The position numbers and the translations under genes are program-made. This document shows, one piece after another, positions 1-12,344 of a stretch of 64,000 nucleotides of DNA. Source of the stretch: Solea solea (taxonomy: Eukaryota; Chordata; Actinopteri; Pleuronectiformes; Soleidae); assembly GCF_958295425.1 (NCBI RefSeq), contig NC_081137.1, positions 6,714,238-6,778,237 on the forward strand. The letters are read 5' to 3'. The notes below the pieces were generated by a model, which was given only the letters and a program-made list of their open reading frames with translations, had not been told where the DNA came from and ran no database searches. Numbering within the stretch: the stretch's first letter is position 1; every line of letters starts with the position of its first letter.

Positions 1-39
1 TTTATTTCTAAATTTTTTTATTCAATTGTTTTTATTTTT

Positions 40-135
40 ATTTCTCCAATTCCTATTGTTAAATGTTTGTTTCATGTAAAGCACATTGAGTTGCCTTTGT
101 GTATGAAATGCACTATATAAATAAAGCTGCCTTAC
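40..135 (+). mobile_element. LINE 3'-tail fragment
   Basis: GTAAAGCACATTGAGTTGCC and GCACTATATAAATAAAGCTG match the same type of tail. The element continues, if at all, off the left edge. Confidence 0.4.
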
Positions 136-1469
136 CTGACTTTACAATGCGACAACAACATCATCATTACCATAAATTACAAATAAGTACAGGTCTGTCT
201 CTACATAACCACCCTTGTTTACCCTAGAAGGGTAAACATGAACTTTAAAATACCTGAACTATCCCTTTAATATCAAGGAAATTGAAGACTGCAATGCCTT
301 GAAGTGGAAGAATTAGTTCAACTACAGGAAACATCTGAGCGCAGCTCTGAAACACTGACCCACAATGATTGAAACGTTTATCTGAGCAATGACAAATATT
401 TATCTTTTCCGCGATTAGCAGCTTTTTTCTCATCACTGGAATGAAGGGACTTCACAGAGGGAACTGTCCATACTATCACACGCACTATCATCCCTCGCAC
501 GCATTCTAAAAGAACAGACGTCGGCCAAACATGAATGGGTAAAACGGGACAGATTATAGGAGCAGAAAGGTCTTATCAGCTGCTTCATAAACTGTGTCAT
601 GTTCACAGCTACGTTACTGTTTTTATCAACACACCGGTCATAGTTTTGTTTTGAGCTTCTGTGATTAGATGGAATTGCTACCCACGTAATGAGAACTGGA
701 AATTTTACTGGATGTGACACCCCCCCCTTTGTCTATGAGGGGGGTGCCCCTTTGCCCCCACACTATGTTAAAGGATCACTCAGGTCAGAAATCATGGAAT
801 TAACTTTAATTATAAACTCATAATGGAAATTATTTGGCTGGAGATTCCCGAAGTTGCATTACGGGATTTGAGTGTCACTATTTTCACTTTTTATTACATT
901 GTCTGAAATAAGTAATAGATTATTATCCTTAAATACATTATTTAATTAGGTGAAAAGGTGAAAGCAGTTATCTGTGTTCTAAATCACACAGCTACAGCTC
1001 TGAGAGACAACATCTTCATTTACACCTACTGTATATCTGTTTTTTTATTATATAATAATTGTTTTATAATTTCATTATAATGTTTTTATGATTTAACAGC
1101 AATCACGTCAACCACATAAAAGGCTAGATATTTTACAGGCCTTTATCCATCATAGCCATCAAAGATATGACAGTGTCCACATACCCTTTATCTAATGAAC
1201 TTTAACATCAGTAGTCCACAAAGCCGCATTCCTTTCCTTGCAAGAATACTTAATCTGTTCAGAAATGACACTGTAACAAGTAATCCTGCACTAACCCACT
1301 ACTGGCTCCCACAGCCCTCATGTCACCCAGTGGTGGGTGGAGCAGTGGGAGGATCACTGTGTAATACAGCACATAAAAACCTGTCTTTCCTGATGTAGGC
1401 TACTGAATTGGGATTAAGCTCCAGTTTAAACATTGCCCATTGTGCTTGAAGGGAACACTGGGCTGCAAA
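136..1469. other. Sequence upstream of hsd17b3
   Basis: No gene is recognised. TTAA-bounded repeat ends facing outward, ACCTGAACTATCCCTTTAA (253-271) and TTAAAGGATCACTCAGGT (768-785), suggest remnants of one or two DNA elements. A G/C homopolymer run lies near 720-760. The hsd17b3 promoter should lie just before 1470, but no clear element stands out. Confidence 0.35.
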
Positions 1470-3386
1470 ATGTCATTCATTGAAGCATTGACCATCATTG
1501 GGGGGCTCACAGTTCTTTTCCACTTGCTGAAACTGGCCTGGAAATGTTGGCGTGGACTCAGAAATTTTGTTTTGTCAGAGATTTGGCACGTGGACTTCAG
1601 AACATATGGACAATGGGCAGGTAAAGTAACTGGAAATTGCTTTAACAACATGCTGTGATGCGTTGTATATGTGTTTTTAAGTTAAGTTTTTACCATTGCT
1701 ACGGATATAGATCATGCCTGTGCTTAAAATGACTGCAGGTTTGGTAAACAATAGACTGTAGGAAGTTGAATTGTGGGAATATTTGGATTCTCTTTCAATA
1801 TAAACTTCCATCTGCAGAAACAAACATCAGGCTTCCTTTCTGTGAAGGCTCCTTGGCTCTTTACCTTTCGTTTGATGTCAATTGCATCTCATTTCTGCAA
1901 ACATCATGTTTTAGCCACAAATAGTCGTGCAGGGGACGGATGAAGTCCTCACCAGACAATTTCAGGAAACGTCAGTGCAGGTCTAAAAGTGGCTGTTAAA
2001 GAGGAGTGACATAATTGTTTTATGGCCAGCTGTTGATTTGAGGAGCGTTTTTCATCTGCAGTGTTTCAGGGTGAAAGTGAATCCGATCTTTTTTTGCAGT
2101 ATTCGATAAATCTTTGTGAATTTGTCGTTCTAAATATCTAATAAATATTATATTTGTGCAGTCATCACTGGCGCCACATCTGGCATTGGAAAGGCCTATG
2201 CCCACGAGGTGAGTCTCCATCTTCTTTCTGCTATAATTTGTTTTAGGTGGAATATTCCACGTTTAGAGCCAGATCCAAGTGGTTTGACGAACAGTTTGAG
2301 ATGCATATTTCAGTTTTTAAAAATGCAACCTAACTAGTTTGTGTGTCTACATCTAGCTGGCACGGCGAGGCCTAGATGTTGTCTTGGTAAGCAGATCCGA
2401 GGATAAGCTTCAAATGGTTGCCAAAGAGATAGGTGAGTCACACACATTTGGCTTCAAATGTGCATTTCTGGAGCAGAAATCAACCAGAAATATTCTTTAT
2501 ATTTTCTCAGAGGATCATTATGGACGAAAGACCCGCACCATCCAAGTGGATTTCACCGATGGCCACAGTATATATGCTGTTATCGCCGAGGCACTACGAG
2601 GCCTGGAGATTGGAATTCTGGGTAATTAAAGAGTCAAAGATAAATTTAGACAGAAAGTGGAGAGAGATGGAACTCCAACCTGGTCAGCTGTGTAGCACAA
2701 AGCCTGGAAATGGATGAGTAAACAACTTTCATGGCTCATTTATAAAAGCAACAAGATCCACCAACAAGCTCCTCTAAAGGTCATAAAGGGCAGGACCAGA
2801 GGAGATGTATGTACCTCATAAAAGTACTTCAGATCAAACTACCTCAGATATTCTGTCCCTGCATCAAATAAAACTGATCTGAGACAAAAGTACCTTCAGT
2901 TAAAAAACACCCAAAAGAAAACAACCCCTGAAAAATCTACCTAAAAAACTGACAATTCAGGATATTATGGAAAACATTTGAAAACTAAATGATTACACAC
3001 TGACTCGTGAAGGCAAATTATCAAAATGAGAAATGAAGAATTAATTAATAAGTTCAAGATTGACATAAGAAAAGTGCATCCTTTAACTATTTTCCCTCTT
3101 TGTAATCCACACAGTGAACAATGTAGGGATGAACTATTATGGTCATTTGGCCAGTTTCCTGGACGTACCAGATATGGAACAGGTACGCTTGGTGTTTTTA
3201 TGATTTTATGTCTTTACATTTTTCATGTTTTGAGGTCGTATTTACCCAATTTGACATTTCTCATGAAGTTTTGCACTTTTATTCCATCCAGAAAATCACT
3301 CAGGTTGTCAACTGTAACGTGCTCTCTGTCCCCCAGGTAAGATATACAGTATATGAACATACAGGAAGTGTATATTAATATGTTTA

Positions 3387-3428
<42 letters not shown>

Positions 3429-5384
3429 AAAAAAAAGATGATAACTTACATTATCTTCACTCAGATGACAAGACTGGTTCTTCCAGACATGATCAAAAGG
3501 TACCGTCCCAGATGTTTGGAGGTTTAAAGTGACCGTGGTGTGATGAGATGATGAGATGAGTTCATGGATGTTTGTCTTTGTCTCGTCTGCAGAGGGACAG
3601 GTCTGATCATCAACATGTCCTCTTTGGTTGGTGAACATCCACAGCCTCTGCTGTCACTTTACTCTGCCACCAAGGTATTTGCACATCCACGCGTTCTGTC
3701 AAATTCAAGCGCACATGTCAACATTTACTCGGATGAATGGCACTCTCTTGCTCTTTTCAGATGATGTGACTTTCTTCTTCCTTTCAGATTTTCGTCACAT
3801 ATTTCTCCCGGTGTCTGCATGCTGAGTACCAGTCAAAGGGAATAACCGTTCAGGTAAAGTGTACAAAACAAGTCCAATTCCCAAACTTTCTGAAACATAT
3901 ATAAGCTGCTATTAAGTGCCAATGTCACCGCTCCTGTGTAATTTTGCTGCTGAACACAGAGGTGTTTCAAGGACGTTTAGAGGTCTAGACTCAACCCCCA
4001 TGCTACCCCAAAACTGAAAAACAACAGTTAAAAACAACATTAAAACTCTAGACAGACTGTAGACTGACAACCAGGCAGTTTCATGAGTAGATGTCAATGT
4101 AAATATTGAATGTTCTGCACGTTTTTATCACAATGTTTCACCGTAGTGTTGAAAAGACTGAGATTTACATCAATTTTACCTCGCGTGTCCATTTCTAACT
4201 CATCAATCAACAGTGCCCTCTGCTGTTCAAACTGAGTAATACTGGCCCCTGGCCCGAGAGAGCTCAAACATCCATTTGGGATTTTTCTACAGACATTACA
4301 TGGATAATACATGATATATTCACAACTGATGTGGCAAATGTCTTGGTCTACTGTAGTTTTAATTGAAAGAAAATAGTTTACACCTACTGTACATGCAGCA
4401 GTTACAGAGGCCCAACACTAACCACAGCACTGAGAGATACTGAGACAATGAGGCATCACTTGTACTTCCCAACAACATTGTCCCTTACTTGTTTGGAGAG
4501 TTCCTTGGTCTTCATGGCAGTGTTTGGTTAGTGGTGCCTCTTGCGTAGGTGTTGCAGCCTCTGGGGCCTTTCAAAAAAATAAGGTGTGTGTATGTACTGA
4601 CAGATCATGTGACACTTCGATTGCACACAGGTGGACATCATTTCACTAATTATCTGACTGGGGGTGAATACATATGCACATGTCAATTTTAAGTTTATTA
4701 TTTCTAAAATATAGTTTTATGTTTATATTTTTTTCTCATTTTACTTCACCAACTTAGACTATTGTGTTCTGATCCATCACATAAAATTCAGATTTAAAAA
4801 AAACAAACATTGAACTAAAGGCTGTAATGTAACAAGATAGGTAAAAAGCCAAGGGGGGTGAATAATGGCAAGATGGTAAATGTTCACAGTTTAAAAGGTG
4901 TGTTTTTAAATTGCTTCAGTCTATTTGTTGTTTTCCCTCAAACTACTCAAATCTGTCAGTTTGTTTGTCCTGCATTGAGAAACTAACCACAGTCCATGTT
5001 TCCTCAGTGCGTGGCCCCCTTCATGGTGTCCACCGACATGACGCACAACATTGAAGTCAGCAGCTTTGTGAAAAGTGCCTCAGACTTTGCACGTGAAGCC
5101 TTGAACACCGTGGGTCACTCCAGCTACACCACTGGATGTCTGTCGCACGCGCTCCAGGTGAGACTGACCAGGACGACCGTATGATGCCTTCACAAATCAC
5201 ACAAATACTGTACAGTATGTTAACATTCCACTTTCTCCTGCAGGACGCTGCTCTCACGGCCCTGGTGCCAGAATGGCTGCGACTTTCTCCTTTCTTCGTT
5301 AGAAAACTTCAAAACTCAGAAAAGATGTGGGAACACAAATTCAAGTGGGAGGAAAAAGAGAACCTCAGAGGAAAGGAGGAATAA
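1470..5384 (+). CDS. hsd17b3: 17-beta-hydroxysteroid dehydrogenase type 3-like (testosterone 17-beta-dehydrogenase), complete
   Basis: Eleven exons: 1470-1620, 2162-2208, 2357-2432, 2511-2621, 3115-3182, 3292-3336, 3465-3499, 3593-3674, 3788-3853, 5008-5157, 5244-5384. They sum to 972 nt (323 residues plus TAA), and all borders read AG/GT. The start is the first ATG of exon 1; the open frame extends upstream but has no earlier ATG. The protein is a short-chain dehydrogenase. It has an N-terminal hydrophobic anchor (about residues 5-24), the NADP-binding motif TGATSGIG (53-60), an NNVG motif, catalytic Ser188 (in NMSSLVG) and the YSATK pair Tyr201/Lys205. Family knowledge: HSD17B3 is an ER-membrane enzyme reducing androstenedione to testosterone. 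The LEIGIL and NNVGM segments and the absence of a C-terminal dilysine signal fit HSD17B3 better than HSD17B12, the main alternative. The tail is unusually charged and ends KEE. Substrate choice is inferred, not visible. Confidence 0.86.
3392..3424. repeat. (TA)n microsatellite
   Basis: An uninterrupted TA run in hsd17b3 intron 6, about 40 bases upstream of the 35-nt exon 3465-3499. Confidence 0.9.
4440..4880. mobile_element. Degraded Tc1/mariner-like fragment in hsd17b3 intron 9
   Basis: Blocks such as GTTCCTTGGTCTTCATGG, GATCATGTGACACTT, CACACAGGTGGACATCATTT and the repeated GGGGGTGAATA (about 4660 and 4854) match the arrangement I know from fish Tc1-like elements. No intact transposase frame remains. 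Confidence 0.55.
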
Positions 5385-5492
5385 CCATCTTCACGATATA
5401 TCTTTTTTGTTTTCATCACAGCAGCTACCTTAACAATAACACAGCAAAGTGTAGGCTATGCTCTACGTCCTCTTAACTTTTGTACATACATT

Positions 5493-5498
5493 TTTATT
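5493..5498 (-). terminator. slc12a9: Candidate slc12a9 poly(A) signal AATAAA (minus strand)
   Basis: On the minus strand this is the first canonical AATAAA met after the slc12a9 stop at 6564. I saw no AATAAA or ATTAAA on that strand between 6563 and 5499. If used, the slc12a9 3' UTR is about 1.1 kb and overlaps the hsd17b3 3' UTR. A variant signal upstream cannot be excluded. Confidence 0.4.
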
Positions 5499-5628
5499 GC
5501 ATTCGATTTTAAATTATCTGTATATATTTTCTTTTCATTGCCTGTTCAAGTTGATTGCCATGTGTTTGTCTGTTGCTATTGCTGTATAGTATCATTATAC
5601 TGCATGTGCACATGCATTATTAAAAAAT

Positions 5629-5634
5629 AATAAA
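5629..5634 (+). terminator. hsd17b3: hsd17b3 poly(A) signal AATAAA
   Basis: A canonical AATAAA lies about 245 bases after the hsd17b3 stop codon, inside an A/T-rich stretch. It is followed by a CT/TA-rich tract. It is the first canonical plus-strand signal after the stop, so it probably defines the 3' end at about 5650. Confidence 0.6.
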
Positions 5635-5657
5635 CACTCAAGACTACTTTGAATATC

Positions 5658-5689
<32 letters not shown>

Positions 5690-6563
5690 TATATAGTCTT
5701 TTACAATAATGCACTTACAAAGATACTATTATACAGTACATTTGGCATAAATAAACTCCACAGCAACGACATTATTGAGCAAGTGTTGGTACGTGAAGGC
5801 TCTTCCTGTTTATGTTTCAGGTTCATAGACCAAAACCACAAAAGCCAAGTCACTCAAGACGCTTTTCAGCAACTTCCTATTTATGATTCGGCGAAAGCCT
5901 TCACGTCTGTAACAGTTTGGAACAGTAAGTAAAAATGAGATTCAGAAGCTCTTGCACATTATTTTTTTCCAGTACCTTCAACGCAACTATTCATGTAGTA
6001 GTATAAGTGTAGTGGTAGATGTTTGTTTTTCTTTTCTTTAAATTAGCATATACGACAGCATGAGAACAAATGAACGGTTCTATTGTGAAGACAGTTGATA
6101 AGAAAGAGTGAACACCAAAAGGCAATTCAGCACAAAAACAAAAACGGTGTAAACAAGACGAGGTACAATGGTAAAAGCAAGGAGAAACAAACAAATGAAT
6201 ATAAAAAGAACAGCTTCCATGACTATTAACTTAGAGTCACAAAAACAGCACACATTGAAAACTGCATCCCTGAATATACAGACCTTTCTATATTCAGTGT
6301 CCTTGACAACACGTAATGCTCAAAACAAAACTGTTTGGTTTGGTTGAAGAGCCTTTGACACATTTACATCCGTCTGACACACAGCTAATGAAAAACAAGA
6401 CACAAAAACTTGTGGTTTGCTCCCATTTCTTCAGTTCAAGTATAGGAAAATAGGAATGTTTCCTAGAGTTTATGCATTGACCTACGTAAATTATCAGCTA
6501 AGACTTGCATGGTGCATGTGCAATATCATATAAACACAACATGAACGCTACGTGTGATCATGC

Positions 6564-9500
6564 TCAGAGACCAGTGTATGTGACCGGGGTGACACCATGA
6601 ATCAGGAGCGTTGGTCCCAACCCGCTGGTCACTGCCTCGAGCTGAGTGACGTACTGCTGCGACAGGCTGTGATGAGCAGGTGGTCGAGGCAAATAAAGGA
6701 AGCGAACGGCCGCCTGCGAGCTGTGCTCCATTATCATCGCGTTCACGGCCGCCAGGAAGCCGTCGGACAGCGCTCGTGTCTGCTCCGGTGTCTCTGGCTG
6801 AGTGTGGTGCTGGACCACGGCGTCCCATGGCACGATTTTTATGGCCGCCCTGATCCGCAGCTTCCTCAGCAGCTCCCGGAACTCCTCCTCGTTGACCACC
6901 CAGCCCTGGTCGCTGGACTCCGTCTCCACGTTCAGGAAGATTCTCATTCTCGCGTGGCGCCATTTGCTGGACATGTTGAGGACGCACGCCATCTGGAGCA
7001 GGAAGAGGCTGCACACGTTCTCGTAATCGCGGCTGCCCGGCTGCAGCAGGTTGAGAGGCCACACGTCGATAGTCCGGTCCGACCCGTCCACCTTACTGTC
7101 CCTATCTTCTCCTTCTAACTGGAAGAAGTAGCGGGCGAGGCACACGTTCTTGTTCATCTTAACGGCATCGGAAATGATCCCGACATATTCCTCTGGTGAA
7201 ACCCAGCGTGGACTCTCAACATGTCGCACGGGAGGGAAATGGGCCTGTAACGACGGCAGGTCAACCCCGAAATTATACTCTCCCTCACTGCTCTGACCCA
7301 TCGATGAGTCACAGAACGCGCTATCTTGTAGAAAGAAGTCCTCAGGGGTGCAGCTGTCATAAAACCCCAAAATCAGCATGTTGGGCTTCATGCCACCTTG
7401 TGGAGGAAAAACAAGAGGACAGGTCAAGAATTTGCAGAGAGCACGAACAGAACGGTTACTCAATGAGGACGAGGAGGAGGAATCGAAGCTCACCTAAGCC
7501 CGTGATGCGCAGCAGATGCTGCGTTCCCTGTCGGACCGAGGGAGACAGTGTCAGATCGACAAAGGCCTTCACACCGAGCTTATCAACGAGACTCAACCAG
7601 AAGTTGTACTGCTGCTGGACGGGGTCTGCAGGGAGGGAGTCTGAGAACACAGAAGAGACAGACAAATGATATTTCTAGACATTGCACTGTCATCTATTGA
7701 ACACCAGGGGGCAGCAGGGCAAACTGTGAGTTAGTGGGAAAAGGAAAAAAGTTGCTCTCTGGATTCTCTGGTTCCTTAAAAGACTACATTTTCATAGAGA
7801 TTGGTGAAGAAATGTGTAATATAAAATGTAAATGAATAAATAAGGCGCTTAGATATTTGTTTACATTCAGTTGGCCCCCTTTAACTGTGTGGTCTGACAC
7901 CAGAGGGAATCTTATCAATAATGCAGGAGAAGCAGCAGGTGGACGGTGAAAGCACACGACTTACCTTTCCATTATAGTGGCTGTGGACTCGGTGCATAAG
8001 CTCAATGAAACCTACCCCACTTTTACTTCTATGTCCCGCTTATTCTAATCATTAACACTGTGCAATAACTCTGTGCCACAGATGTATTGGGAAAAAAAAA
8101 AAAAAAAGAAAGGTGATTAAATATGTTTTCATATAGCTACCAGACCTACAGTATGTCCTGTTATAAAGATAATCGTTTTGTGGTCAGACAAAGAAGTGGA
8201 ATAAAATAATCTGCACTAATGAAAGGAATAAACTTCAGCTGGTTATTTTGGCAAAAAAAAATAAAAAATAAACGAGAGAAGGGGGGAGGGAAAGAGAGGG
8301 AAATGATTCCAAGATAAGCATAATTTAATATTGTTCGCCGCAGATGGCCAGCACAGACCATCCACACAACATTACCCAGATCCCCCAGCTGCACATGGCC
8401 CAGCACATACAGTCCTCCCTTCTTCAGCTGGTTCACAAACAGGATGAGCTGGCAAGACGAGCGAGGGTTGGCCACCATTAACAACACCTGCGGTCTCCAG
8501 AACTTCACATGGTCTTTCCTCACATCCAGCATGAGGAGATACTTTCGCACCTAAACCACACGCAGAGAGAGGGAAAGACGCTAGTGCTAATGCTAGTGCA
8601 TGCGAGTGTGTTTGTGTATATTAAAAGGAAGTCCTCATGGAGACCAAAACCTGGTCCAAATGAGGTAAAACCTAAACCTATTAACTTGTTTAGAGCTAAG
8701 ATTTGAAGTGCAGTTAGGTTAAGGTTAGAGATGAGTCCTAACAAGAATAGCTGCATGTGTGTGTGTGTGTGTGTGTGCCAGAGACCTGGTGGAAAATGAG
8801 AGCCTGGCTGATGTAGCCCCAGCTGCTGGTGGGTGATCTGTAGTGGAGGAAGAGGAGCAGCAGTAGCAGGAGGACGATGCTGGCTGAGGAGTACACGGGA
8901 TTGATGACGAACATCATGACCAAACAGCTCAGAATCCCCAGCAGGCAGGTGTGCCAGGAGAAGAGCTGGAAGGTCGGTCTGTTAAAAACACACAAAGACA
9001 GAAACATCACACATGGACCTCACCAAATGAAATGGTGGTTTCATGTGTTCTTGGACAGTATAATACAGTTACACCTGCTGATGTATCTGAAGGTCATCAA
9101 AGACAATCAATGTCTCTTCTTTGCTGTAAAGCCACAGTCTGTAATCTGTTCCTTTAACACCTTTCATTCCATTTATTCTGTTTTCGTTAGACAACGTGAA
9201 TCCATTGATCAGCGCCAGTGTTTTTAACGACTGCACTTTGTAACTGTAACTATTTGGATTTCCTAAATCTAGTTTAATTTATTGTTTGTAACCTATCTTT
9301 CAAACTTGTATTTATTATGGGACTTTATGTGGTTAATTAAAGGTTAAATTAAACACGAAAAGCCAGTATTTAGAGAGTGACTCACACAAAATGGCTGAGA
9401 AAGTCTGAAGTCTGAAAACGACAGAGCTTTGACAAGACGGTTAACAGCTGCAGCAGCAGCAGTGTGGAACGTATCAGTTGTTTTAGCTGTGTTATTACCT

Positions 9501-12344
9501 GAAGTTTGGTGCCGACGCCCACTCAAGAGCCAAACACGCCAGGTCCACTGCAGCGAACGCAAGCAGGTAGAAGACAGTCACCAGACCTGCTACGGCGTTG
9601 AGCTGTCCCGCAAACACCACACACTGAAACGCAAGCACGCCACAAACCACCGGTAAGTACAAGCACGACACAATTCTGAAAGTCGATGACTGAACTCTGT
9701 AAATTCTGCTCACCTGCGCCAAACCCCACGTGTACAGCACCGCCACCCATGGATTCCCTGACCTTGATGTGATGGCAGCTGGGGCTAATGGAATGCCTAT
9801 ATGGACAACAATGCCGTATTTAGATAACGACTCAAAACACTCAAAGTGGCACTGATGTGCTGAGTAAACACTTACCAAAGAGTTGATCCAAAGCGAGAGC
9901 ATGGAGGATACGAGATGCCCCGATCATAGCGCACATCGCAGCGGACAGAGAGGCACAGAAGATCCCGACAGTGACAAACGGTGGCCAAATGTTTATGCGC
10001 TGGAGGAACCCATAATCCTGAATCAACAGGGTCCTACAGAAAGAATGGGACTATTTATTTAGTTTCTTATAATACAGGGATAGTTCAGAGGTTTTGTATA
10101 AGGTACTAACACATGTGCATGCCCCAAAGTGTATTTTAGCCACTTAAAAACAGGCATTACGTCACCAACTCCAACTTTTATTTTGTTGTAACAAGTAACG
10201 AAGATAGTTAAGGGAAATGTTTTGGAGTAAAAGTACACATTTTGTTTAGGAAATGTAGTGGAGTAAAAGTAAACGTTGTAAAGTACAGATAAGTGAAAAT
10301 TCTACTTAAGTACACATGTACTTAACACCGATATGGACCAATATACTGTATATAGGTCACAATGAAACGTTTGATGCAAAGTTAATAAATTACTAAAGAG
10401 AACATAGAGAAATAACTCATTATTACTTGGTATTAAGTGGTGGGCCATTTGAAATTGATTAGAGGGCTGCAAATGGCACTCGAGCCACGAGTTTGAGACC
10501 TCTGCCATAGAGGAAATTAACTATTTTAGCTTGTGGCTAGCTGGTTTGGTAAATCTGAACTAAGGATTTCAAACACCAAAGTCACAAAATAACACATTTG
10601 AATTTACTGATGAAGGCAGTGGTGGATTAAAAAACCTCCTACGTCCTGTGCTATATAATCACTAATGTTCTCCATGGACTTTGGTGCCAGGAGTGAGCGG
10701 TTTACCAAGTGACAACAACAACATTTCAGACCTGTCACAGGTGGCGCTGACCAAGATGAAGAGAAGGACGTAGACGGTGAACGTGTAAAACACAGCCACG
10801 ATGGTGCCTTTGGGGATGGAAACGCTTGGATTCTTCAGCTCACCTAACAGAAACATTTAGAGTAAGAGGAGCAAACATCAACACTTGCTTGTTTGTGTGT
10901 TCATTTACTGAACTGTGATTTGTGGCTTTGCACAATCTGTGGAACACACCTCTGTTACAACAGAAACATTTAAAACCACAAGGCAAAAACATCATTTCTT
11001 AATATAATAAACTTAGAATTGGACATATTTGAGTACAGATCTCACGTGAATACACTTAAGTTACATTCTACCTCCACATACAGTATGTATGGAACTATGA
11101 TGTACTGACAACAAGCGTTACCTGACATATTGGCTCCAGCCATGATCCCAGTGCAGCTTGTGAACATGATGGCAAACACAGTAGCAAAGGACATGACAGT
11201 GTTGGTGCTGTAGTCCAGAGAGTAACCAGCTGAAGAGACAAGCAGGGGACAACAGCGAGACGTTAGAATCTGGCTTCACTTATTCAAGACAGTGACCCCG
11301 TCGACACTCACAGCCAAGGTTGTTCCTCAGCGTGGCGGCGCTGAAGCCTGTGTAGCTGGCGTTGTAGCGGAGGGTCTGGTTGCCAGGTCCCGGGTGGGAG
11401 ATGACAAAGTCGCGCGGTTTAACCGCCACAGAGCTAATGAAGATGGACAGCAGGGACACCGTGACGACCAGCAGGATGACGAAGGCAGTGCGCGAGTAGA
11501 TGTGGGCGCCCACCAGGCACACAATGAGACACAGCAGAAGGACGACTGAAGAGTAAAGTACTGTGTACCAGTAGCCCTGAGGAAGTACTCGTATCCCCTG
11601 GGACACGGATGACTCTAAAAAAAAGAAGTGGGAAACTATAAAAAGTGGTGTTACGTGTTGTTATGGTTTGAGAAGATAAAAGAAGACAAAACCTACCAGG
11701 ATCTGACCCAAACACGTCCAGTAGGGCCTCCACAAGACCAAGCACGTACTCTCCACATGCAAACACTTTGGCCAGAAAGAACATCAAACCAATGCTTCCT
11801 CCAAACTCTGGACCCAAAGAGCGACTGATCATGTCTGATCACATTTTGTTAAGCTTGTTTCTGCCAAAGTGTGAGTAACTGTGGTTTAAGATTAAGGTTA
11901 ACGTAAGGATACAGTAGGCTCCACCGCCTTGGACAGCACCGTTGGTGGAAATGGCACAGATGGACAGTATTGTCAGAGAAATGATGATGTAGGCTACGAA
12001 GACCATTAAAAGACCCTGTAGCAGTCCGGCATGACCAACCACAAACCCTGCAGGAGACATCGCGTCAGTGTTAGCACATCACTGTGGCACAGTGACTCAC
12101 TTTAAGTCCTTCAAAAACAACACAGACAGCACTGCTCACCTGTTCTCAGGAAAAGAACAATGCTGAACATGGAGAGGATGGTCGGCACCATCACGCCAAA
12201 AAACGTGTTCAGTTCTCGAGGACTTTTACTCGGAGTCTCGGAGCTGGATTCGGGGGTGGCGTCCGGCGACCCGCCACACGCCACTGCGGTCACAGAGAGG
12301 CCGCACACTCCCGAGGAGATCAGGGGGGTGCGTTCGTTTGACAT
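6564..12344 (-). CDS. slc12a9: Solute carrier family 12 member 9 (cation-chloride cotransporter-interacting protein), complete
   Basis: Thirteen coding exons, in transcript order: 12140-12344, 11913-12047, 11697-11834, 11312-11614, 11122-11229, 10732-10843, 9876-10033, 9714-9796, 9499-9623, 8786-8978, 8376-8550, 7494-7640, 6564-7396. They sum to 2715 nt, or 904 residues plus TGA, close to the roughly 914 of mammals. The N-terminus begins MSNERTPLI. The first membrane segment follows at [20 protein letters not shown], then the GHAGLLQ and [20 protein letters not shown] signatures of the amino-acid/cation-chloride transporter fold. An NQT/NAS glycosylation-type loop follows (exon 4). A long cytosolic tail contains [21 protein letters not shown] and ends [11 protein letters not shown], which is diagnostic of SLC12A9. 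The family is the least characterised branch of SLC12. SLC12A9 modulates NKCC1 and its own substrate is debated. The final exon is one long 833-nt exon. An acceptor AG lies two bases before the ATG, so the 5' UTR starts in another exon. Confidence 0.95.
10150..10325. mobile_element. Teleost repeat fragment (GGAGTAAAAGTA type)
   Basis: AGTAACGAAGATA, GGAGTAAAAGTACA, GTAGTGGAGTAAAAGTAA and ACTTAAGTACACATGTACTT form a pattern common in fish hAT-like MITEs. It lies in slc12a9 intron 6. Confidence 0.5.

Larger units (their letters stand above)
5385..6563. other. Convergent 3' UTR / intergenic stretch between hsd17b3 and slc12a9
   Basis: No coding exon is seen here. The interval holds the hsd17b3 3' UTR (to about 5650), an (AT)n microsatellite at about 5657-5693 and the presumed slc12a9 3' UTR on the minus strand. 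Short open frames here have no family resemblance. Confidence 0.6.

Noticed and set aside
1470..5384. Assignment of the dehydrogenase to hsd17b12
   Set aside because: The C-terminus lacks the dilysine ER-retrieval motif and the LEIGIL/NNVGM region reads closer to HSD17B3. It is kept as an alternative, not the call.
6597..7118. Plus-strand open frame of 173 codons
   Set aside because: It is antisense to the last coding exon of slc12a9, whose minus-strand reading matches the family to the final residue.
7196..7669. Plus-strand open frame of 157 codons
   Set aside because: It covers two slc12a9 exons and the intron between them on the opposite strand and has no domain of its own.
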